Assembly: GCF_020524485.1 (NCBI RefSeq)
Contig: NZ_JAIVLF010000006.1
Location: 124,001 to 188,000 of the forward strand
Origin: Novosphingobium profundi
GTDB lineage: Bacteria; Pseudomonadota; Alphaproteobacteria; Sphingomonadales; Sphingomonadaceae
DNA length: 64,000 nucleotides
Direction: 5' to 3'
The first letter of the stretch is position 1, and the number at the start of each line of letters is the position of its first letter. Positions 58,295 to 64,000 of the stretch are shown here, piece by piece. Under the pieces are notes generated by a model. That model saw only the letters and a list, made by a program, of their open reading frames with translations, was not told where the DNA came from and did not search any database. Both the position numbers and the translations under genes were made by a program.

Positions 58295-61237
58295 ATGTTG
58301 AGCCTATTCAAGTCGCGTCTGGTGCTGGCCTCGGCGCTCGGGGTTTCGGTGTCGGCACTCGCCACGGCCACGCCGGTCATGGCGCAGACGCAGGTGCGTC
58401 AGTTCGATATCCCGGCCCAGGCGCTGGCCTCCAGCCTGCTGGAGTTCTCGCGCCAGTCCGACATCATGGTCGTCGTCGCGCCCGATCTTGCCGCAGGCCG
58501 GACAGCGCCTGCCCTGCGCGGTCGCTATGCCAGCGAGGATGCCATTGCCCGCCTGCTGCGGGGAAGCGGCCTTCGCGCGGTGGCCAATGCGCGCGGAGGG
58601 TATCGCATCGAACGCGCGGACAGTGCGCCCTCCGCGACCCGCCAGGACGCCGCCAGTGCGCCGGGCTCTTCGGGTGAAGGCATTGTCGTGACGGGCTCGC
58701 GCATTGATCTTCCGGGCTACGAATCGCCCACTCCGCTCCTGCGCATGACGCAGGCCGACCTGCAGGTCGTGAGCCGTCCGAACCTGGGCGCCGCCTTCGC
58801 CGACCTGCCCCAGTTCAAAGCCGCCGAGTCCCCGGTGACGTCGAGCACGAACACCGGCGCGGGGCGCTTTCCGATCAACATCCGCGGCCTTGGCGCGCAG
58901 CGCTCGCTCCTGCTCATGGATGGCCGCCGGCTGGTCGACGGGGACCTGAACTCGGTTCCCTCGATCATGATCGCCAACGTCGATGTGGTCACGGGCGGCG
59001 CTTCGGCCGCCTGGGGTTCGGACGCGGTCGCAGGCGTCGTCAACCTCATCGTCGACAGCGACTACGAAGGCGTCCGTCTGGGCGCCCACAGCGGCATTTC
59101 CTCGCGCGGGGACGCGCAGGAGTACGGCATCTCGGGCAAGTTCGGGACGAGCTTCGCCGATGGTCGCGGCCATTTCGTGATCGGCGGGGAATACGTCGAC
59201 AACAAGGGCATTCCCCGGCGCACCGACCGGGCCAACACCGGCCGCTGGTCGAGCCTTGGCAACACCACGCTGACGCCGGGCATCGGCTATGCCACGCGCC
59301 TCAAGGGCGGCTACATCACCTCGGGCGTGCTGCAGGGGCAAGGCTTCAACCCGGACGGCACCTTGCGCACTCCCGACATCGGCACGGTCGTCGGCAGCAG
59401 CATGATCGGCGGTGAAGGCCCTTCGAACGACGATTACAGCGTGCTCGTCACGCCCCAGCGCCGCTACGCGATCATGGGAAAGGCGTCCTATGAGCTGACC
59501 GACACGCTGCAGATCAGCGCAGACCTTCGCTATTCGCGCTTCTACAATTCCTATGCCTGGTTCGGCAGCCACATCGACAACTGGACGATCCAGGCCGACA
59601 ACGCCTTTCTCAACAGCGATATCCGCCAGGCACTGGCCGCGGCCGGACAGGACAGCTTCACGCTGTCACGCTTCAACGGCGATCTTGCCTTCGCGGACAT
59701 CGACGTCGACCGCCGCAACATCCAGGGCACGATCGCCCTGGATGGCAGCTTTGGCGACGGACGCTGGCGCTATGGTGCCTATTACAGCCACGGCGAATAC
59801 CGCAACAAGCTGCGCACGCCCGGCTTCCTCATCGCCGAGAACTTCGCCAACGCGGTCGACGCCGTCATCGACCCGGCCACCGGCGCGCCGGTCTGCCGTG
59901 TCCAGCTGACCCAGGGCGTCAGCGGCTGCGTGCCGGTCAACCTCTTCGGCGAGGGCGCGCCCAGCCAGGCCGCCATCGATTACACGACCGGAACGCCGCG
60001 CTTCAACGGGCTCGACAAGCTCGACACCTATGGCGCCTCGCTGCGCGGCGAGCCGGTGGACCTGCCCGCAGGCCCAGTCTCGATTGCCCTGGGCGTCGAG
60101 GGGCGCCGTCTCTCCACCCGCGCCAACATCAGCGAGATGGACGCAGCCGGTGCCTTCCGCACCTTCAACTTCAGCGGCTTTTCGGGCAGCTACAACGTCA
60201 AGGAAGCCTTCGGCGAAATCGTCCTCCCGCTCGTCCACGACACCCCGCTGCTGCGCAATCTGCAGCTGAACGGCGCGGTGCGCGCCTCCGACTACAGCAC
60301 GAGCGGTACGATCTGGTCCTGGAAGCTGGGGCTGACCAACGAGTTCTTTCCGGGCGTCATCGGCCGCGTGACCCGTTCGCGCGACATCCGCGCTCCCAAT
60401 CTTACCGAGCTCTACACCACCCCGACGATGAGCTACGGCGGCATCGTCGATCCGCGCAATCCGGATGCCGGGACCACCAGCACCCTGATCTACGGCGGCG
60501 GCAATCCGCAGCTGCAGCCCGAGCTGGCGAACACCTGGACCGCGGGCCTGACGATGGCGCCTCTTCCCGGCCTGACCGCCTCGATCGACTACTTCAACAT
60601 CGCGATCAACGATGTCATCTCGACGCTGGGCGGACAGAACATCGTCGACCGCTGCGAGGCGGGCAACACGAACCTGTGCGGCTACATCAACCGTGACAGC
60701 GCGGGCCGGATCACCAGCATCACGTCCTCGCAGGTCAACCTCGCGCAGTTCAAGACCGACGGGATCGACGCCGAGGTGGCTTATAGCCTGCCGCTCAACA
60801 ATTCGGCGAACGGTCGGATCGACGTGCGTCTCATCGGGACCTGGGTGAACAGCTTCACCCGCGACGATGACATCACCAAGATCGAGTACGTCGGGACGCA
60901 GGGCTATGCCTTCAGCGACGGCACACCGCGTCTGCGCGCCAACCTCTCGGTCGGCTATGCCAGCGACGGGTTCAGTGGCCTTGTGCGCGGGCGGTTCATT
61001 TCGGCCGGGTACTGGGACCGCACACGCCCCACGCTGACCAACAACGACTACGCCGCCTTCATGTATTTCGACCTCAACCTCAGCCAGAAGGTCGCGATTG
61101 CCGGCGGCAAGTCGCTGGAAATCTACGGCAACGTCGCCAACCTGTTCGACAAGGACCCGCCGATCTACTCCACCTTCACGCCGTACTACGACGTGATCGG
61201 TCGGTACATGACGATCGGCGCCCGCCTCGAGTTCTGA
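58295..61237 (+). CDS. TonB-dependent receptor/transducer with STN signalling domain
   Basis: 980 aa from the ATG at 58295 (AGGGGG at 58281-58286; the ATG at 58289 is too close). Signal peptide to about residue 31 (..ATATPVMAQ). STN domain at about 36-90 (VRQFDIPAQALASSLLEFSRQSDIMVVV...ASEDAIARLLRGSGL), the part that talks to FecR. Plug domain from about 125 (EGIVVTGSRIDLPGY; PINIRGLGAQRSLLLMDGRRLVDG; SAAWGSDAVAGVVNLIV), then a 22-strand barrel ending in an aromatic residue (IGARLEF). The ligand is unknown; see the peptidase/amidase context. Confidence 0.95.
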   Translation: MLSLFKSRLVLASALGVSVSALATATPVMAQTQVRQFDIPAQALASSLLEFSRQSDIMVVVAPDLAAGRTAPALRGRYASEDAIARLLRGSGLRAVANARGGYRIERADSAPSATRQDAASAPGSSGEGIVVTGSRIDLPGYESPTPLLRMTQADLQVVSRPNLGAAFADLPQFKAAESPVTSSTNTGAGRFPINIRGLGAQRSLLLMDGRRLVDGDLNSVPSIMIANVDVVTGGASAAWGSDAVAGVVNLIVDSDYEGVRLGAHSGISSRGDAQEYGISGKFGTSFADGRGHFVIGGEYVDNKGIPRRTDRANTGRWSSLGNTTLTPGIGYATRLKGGYITSGVLQGQGFNPDGTLRTPDIGTVVGSSMIGGEGPSNDDYSVLVTPQRRYAIMGKASYELTDTLQISADLRYSRFYNSYAWFGSHIDNWTIQADNAFLNSDIRQALAAAGQDSFTLSRFNGDLAFADIDVDRRNIQGTIALDGSFGDGRWRYGAYYSHGEYRNKLRTPGFLIAENFANAVDAVIDPATGAPVCRVQLTQGVSGCVPVNLFGEGAPSQAAIDYTTGTPRFNGLDKLDTYGASLRGEPVDLPAGPVSIALGVEGRRLSTRANISEMDAAGAFRTFNFSGFSGSYNVKEAFGEIVLPLVHDTPLLRNLQLNGAVRASDYSTSGTIWSWKLGLTNEFFPGVIGRVTRSRDIRAPNLTELYTTPTMSYGGIVDPRNPDAGTTSTLIYGGGNPQLQPELANTWTAGLTMAPLPGLTASIDYFNIAINDVISTLGGQNIVDRCEAGNTNLCGYINRDSAGRITSITSSQVNLAQFKTDGIDAEVAYSLPLNNSANGRIDVRLIGTWVNSFTRDDDITKIEYVGTQGYAFSDGTPRLRANLSVGYASDGFSGLVRGRFISAGYWDRTRPTLTNNDYAAFMYFDLNLSQKVAIAGGKSLEIYGNVANLFDKDPPIYSTFTPYYDVIGRYMTIGARLEF

Positions 61238-61250
61238 TCGGGTCCCGACC

Positions 61251-61289
61251 GGACTGCGGGGCACGCGTACCTGCCCCGCAGTCCTTTTT
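61251..61289 (+). terminator. strong rho-independent terminator after the TonB receptor gene
   Basis: A perfect 12-bp stem GGACTGCGGGGC (61251-61262) / GCCCCGCAGTCC (61273-61284), a 10-nt loop, then TTTTT (61285-61289), starting 13 bp past the stop. It separates the FecIR-receptor operon from the peptidase gene. Confidence 0.92.
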
Positions 61290-61330
61290 CGCGCCTTGAA
61301 CATCCCGTAGATCGCAAGAGGGCATCGCAG

Positions 61331-63346
61331 GTGAAGGACCTTTCGCGCGCGGCAACCGCGCAACTCCGGCCGATTGTGCTGGCAGGCGCATTGGCCGCCA
61401 GTCTCGGCTTTGCCACCTCCGGCCAGACCGCCGCGCCTCACGACACGGCCGCCCCCGCACGGAGTTTGCAGGTCGAACGCCGCATCACACCGGACGACAT
61501 CATGGGCCTGACCGGGGTCCACGACCCGCAGATAGCGCCCGATGGCACGCAGGTTCTCTACGTCACCCAGCCCCGCCTGGCGACGGGCGCGCCGGAGCGT
61601 TCGGAAATCTGGATCGCGGCGCACGACCGCGCCTCGCCCCCGGTGCGCCTGACGCAGGGCACGTGGAAGGAGGGGAGCCCGCGCTGGTCGCCCGATGGCA
61701 CGGCCATCGCCTATATCTCGAACCGCAAGGCACCGGACGATGCGACCGGCACCGCGACGCGCCAGATCTGGATCGTGCGCCCCGGCCGCGAGGCACCTCG
61801 CCCCGTCACGCGCTTCGCAGATGGCGTGCGCAGCTTTGCCTGGGCCCCGGACGGCCAGAGCCTGGCGGTGCTGGCGCGCGCACCGCACGAGGAGACCGCC
61901 CACCCGATCCAGGAGGTCGATGCGCCGGGCGTCCCGGTCGACCTGTGGATCCAGGACCTGGCCTCGGGCACCGTGCGGCGCATCGCGGTCAAGGGGCGCA
62001 CCCTGTCCGATGTCAGCTGGTCGCCCGACGGCACGCGCATCGCGGTTCGCGCGGCCGCGACCTCGGGCCTCAACGACCGCTTCTACCATTCCGAACTGCG
62101 CGTGCTCGATGTCGCGAGCTGCGCGAGCCTGCGCACCCTGCGCAAGAGCGCCTATAGCGGAGCGAGCTGGTCACCGGACAGCCGCAAGGTCGCCTTCACC
62201 GCTCCGGCACAGGGGACCATTGGAATCGACGCCTTCGTCGCCGACGTCGCCTCGGGTAGAGTGCGCAAGGTCGGCGCCGATCTCGACGGCACGATCCGGC
62301 AGATCGTATGGTCGGGCGAGGCCGACACGCTCCTTGCTCGCGCCGTCATTCATACCCGCCAGCAGATCGTCCGCATCGACGCCGGGACCGGACGGGCCAG
62401 CCCGTACCTGCCCTTTGAGGGACGCATCACGGACTTTTCGGTGGCGGCGGACGGCCAGATTGCCCTCGCGGCGAGTACGCCCGAGCGTCCTGCCGATATC
62501 TGGATACACGGGGACGCCAGGCTCACCGCACTTACCGATCTCAACCCCCAGGTCCGCAGGGTTGCGCTCGGCACCGTCGAGGAAGTGCAATGGACCAGCC
62601 AGCGTGACGGCCAGACGATCTATGGCGTGCTGGTGCTCCCCCCCGACCACGTTCCAGGCAGCCCGCGCAAGACGGTCGTCCTCGCGCACGGTGGCCCCCA
62701 CGAAGCCTGGGCTACGGCCTGGCAGGGCAGCTGGATCGACTGGGCGCAGCTTCTCGCCAGCCACGGCTACGCGGTCCTCCTGCCCAATCCGCGCGGTTCG
62801 GCAGGTCAGGGCAACACTTATGCGCGCGGGGTTATCTCAGGATGGGGCACGCGGGACTACCAGGACCTGACCGACGGCGTCGACATGCTGGTGGCGCGCG
62901 GCATCGCCGATCCGGCACGTCTGGGCATCGGAGGCTGGAGCTACGGCGGCTTCCTCTCGGCCTGGGCGGTGACCCACGACCGCCGCTTTCGCACCGCAGT
63001 GATCGGCGCGGCGCCCACCGATCCGCTGACGCTCGCGCTCGCCACCGACACGCCCGACTTCGTGACGGCCTATTTCGGCCTTCCGCCCGAAGCGATCGCC
63101 CGGATGGACCGGTCCGCTCCCTTGCGCGCGCTCGACAAGGTCGAGGCGCCGGTGCTCGTCCTCCATGGCGAAGAAGATGCGCGCGTCCCCCTTTCGCAAG
63201 GGCTCGCCTTCTATCGCGGCCTGCGCTTGCTCGGAAAGCCAGCCAGCATGGTCACCTATCCGGGCGAGCCGCACCGGATCGGCGGCCCCGATCATCAACG
63301 CGACATCCAGGAGCGCGTGCTCGCCTGGTTCGATGCGCACCTGTGA
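61331..63346 (+). CDS. exported S9-family prolyl-oligopeptidase-like peptidase
   Basis: 671 aa, GTG start with AAGAGGG upstream. Signal peptide to about residue 35 (IVLAGALAASLGFATSGQTAA). Residues about 50-390 are WD/TolB-like beta-propeller repeats (WSPDGTAIAYIS, WAPDGQSLAVLA, WSPDGTRIAVRA). The C-terminal alpha/beta-hydrolase domain has VLAHGGPHEAWA, the nucleophile in GIGGWSYGGFLSAW, Asp in LHGEEDARVPL and His in GEPHRIGG. This makes it a dipeptidyl/acylaminoacyl-peptidase-type enzyme in the periplasm. It follows the TonB receptor and precedes an amidase, so peptide-like substrates imported by the receptor are likely. Confidence 0.93.
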   Translation: MKDLSRAATAQLRPIVLAGALAASLGFATSGQTAAPHDTAAPARSLQVERRITPDDIMGLTGVHDPQIAPDGTQVLYVTQPRLATGAPERSEIWIAAHDRASPPVRLTQGTWKEGSPRWSPDGTAIAYISNRKAPDDATGTATRQIWIVRPGREAPRPVTRFADGVRSFAWAPDGQSLAVLARAPHEETAHPIQEVDAPGVPVDLWIQDLASGTVRRIAVKGRTLSDVSWSPDGTRIAVRAAATSGLNDRFYHSELRVLDVASCASLRTLRKSAYSGASWSPDSRKVAFTAPAQGTIGIDAFVADVASGRVRKVGADLDGTIRQIVWSGEADTLLARAVIHTRQQIVRIDAGTGRASPYLPFEGRITDFSVAADGQIALAASTPERPADIWIHGDARLTALTDLNPQVRRVALGTVEEVQWTSQRDGQTIYGVLVLPPDHVPGSPRKTVVLAHGGPHEAWATAWQGSWIDWAQLLASHGYAVLLPNPRGSAGQGNTYARGVISGWGTRDYQDLTDGVDMLVARGIADPARLGIGGWSYGGFLSAWAVTHDRRFRTAVIGAAPTDPLTLALATDTPDFVTAYFGLPPEAIARMDRSAPLRALDKVEAPVLVLHGEEDARVPLSQGLAFYRGLRLLGKPASMVTYPGEPHRIGGPDHQRDIQERVLAWFDAHL

Positions 63347-63377
63347 CCCTGTACCCCTGTGACAAGGAGACTTCGGC

Positions 63378-64000
63378 ATGACACAAGCAACCACCCCTGT
63401 GGGCCTGCGCCGACGCGACGTGCTGACCCGCTCCGCCGCGCTGGCCCCTGCCCTGGGCTCTGCCCTCACCGCTCCGGCCGTGCTGGCCGCTTCCAGGGAG
63501 AATGCGCCTGTGAATGACATCCTCGACATGAGCGCGGTCTCGCTCGCCAAGGCCTTGCGCCGCAAGGAACTCTCGGCGCGCGAAGTCATGTCCGCGCATC
63601 TCGAACGGGTCGATGCGCTCAACCCCAGATTCAACGCCATCGTCTCGCGGATTGATGGCGATGCCGCGCTGGCCCAGGCCCGCAGGCTGGACGAGGACGC
63701 AGCCAAGGGCCGCTTTCACGGACCTCTCCATGGCTTCCCTCACGCGGTCAAGGACACCGCCTCCACCCGCGGCATCGCCAGCACGCAAGGCTCGCCGATC
63801 CTGAAGGACAACGTTCCCGACGCAGATTCGCTGGTCGTCGCCCGCATGCGCGCGGCCGGAGCGATCTTCGTGGGCAAGAGCAACGTGCCCGAGTTCGCGC
63901 TGGGCTCGCATTCCTACAACCCTGTCTTCGGGATCACGCGCAACGCCTACGATCCGCGCAAATCCGCCGGGGGCAGCACCGGGGGCGGCTCGGTGGCGCT
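63378..64000 (+). CDS. exported amidase-signature enzyme, N-terminal part (runs off the window)
   Basis: The ATG at 63378 has AAGGAG 8-13 bp upstream. The N-terminus GLRRRDVLTRSAALAPALGSALTAPAVLAA is a Tat-type signal. The mature part begins ILDMSAVSLAKALRRKELSAREVM, then LHGFPHAVKDTAST with the catalytic Lys, and FVGKSNVPEFALGSHSYNPVFGITRNAYDP. The visible end is the serine-rich GGSTGGGS motif of the Ser-cisSer-Lys triad. It hydrolyses amide bonds; substrate unknown. It is 31 bp after the S9 peptidase and probably co-transcribed. Confidence 0.92.
   Translation, partial: MTQATTPVGLRRRDVLTRSAALAPALGSALTAPAVLAASRENAPVNDILDMSAVSLAKALRRKELSAREVMSAHLERVDALNPRFNAIVSRIDGDAALAQARRLDEDAAKGRFHGPLHGFPHAVKDTASTRGIASTQGSPILKDNVPDADSLVVARMRAAGAIFVGKSNVPEFALGSHSYNPVFGITRNAYDPRKSAGGSTGGGSVA

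Overview
This window is high-GC bacterial chromosome from an alphaproteobacterium, most likely a member of the Sphingomonadales (Novosphingobium/Sphingobium-like). That placement is an inference. It rests on the cytochrome aa3 order ctaC-ctaD-ctaB-coxF-like-ctaG-ctaE-surf1-thrC, the pdxJ-acpS-lepB neighbourhood, a FecI/FecR/TonB-receptor unit, the codon use and the GTTC-N7-GTTC type LexA boxes.

Chromosomal backbone, left part (1-31,330). In order: a partial GNAT gene; rpmA-rplU; a lipoprotein; a molybdopterin/folate cluster (moaE-moaD-moaA, an SDR-like orphan, folB, an HNH protein); a small accessory patch (membrane coiled-coil protein, VOC protein) rich in a short AGCGGAC motif; a RlmI/RlmK-like methyltransferase and thrC; the aa3 oxidase cluster; pyrE; and the compact pdxJ-small membrane protein-acpS-lepB-permease run. 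Then come a DUF3089 hydrolase and ruvX, a CAP-domain protein, a siroheme synthase, lysA-lptM-like-argH, a TlpA-like lipoprotein, ada, a chemoreceptor and tRNA-Gly(CCC). Scattered through this part is a composite palindromic intergenic repeat. There are five full copies, four of exactly 113 bp and one of 182 bp, plus two half copies.

Genomic island (about 31,402-53,011). It is bounded by the 3' end of tRNA-Gly(CCC) and an imperfect copy of that sequence, and carries its own tyrosine integrase next to the tRNA. Cargo in order: a Panacea-domain (SocA-like) gene with an unknown partner, ArdC, a sigma-region-4-like HTH protein, a fused MNT-HEPN protein, an orphan gene with a LexA-type box in front of it, an RHH protein and an AlpA-like regulator. 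The main cargo is two divergent operons. The left operon has five tightly packed genes: NERD-nuclease/SF1 helicase, DrmA-like helicase, DrmB-like DUF1998 protein, a second SF1 helicase and a 539-aa protein of unknown family. The right operon encodes a C5-cytosine methyltransferase, a MvaI/BcnI-type endonuclease with an extra N-terminal region, and a HhH-GPD Fe-S glycosylase whose active-site Tyr/Asp pair matches thymine-DNA (T:G mismatch) glycosylases. The shared intergenic region has a LexA-type box and two poly-C tracts. The island is visibly less GC-rich than its flanks. It ends in a decayed IS5-family element, followed outside attR by the remains of an older integrase and a chopped oxidoreductase, so this tRNA locus has been used more than once.

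Right flank (53,800-64,000). An Lrp/AsnC regulator is divergent from ornithine cyclodeaminase and a CtlX-type hydrolase (citrulline to ornithine to proline). Next is an ECF sigma/FecR/TonB-transducer unit closed by a strong terminator, then an exported S9 peptidase and a partial exported amidase. The last block reads as a surface-signalled system for taking up and breaking down a peptide-like or amide substrate.
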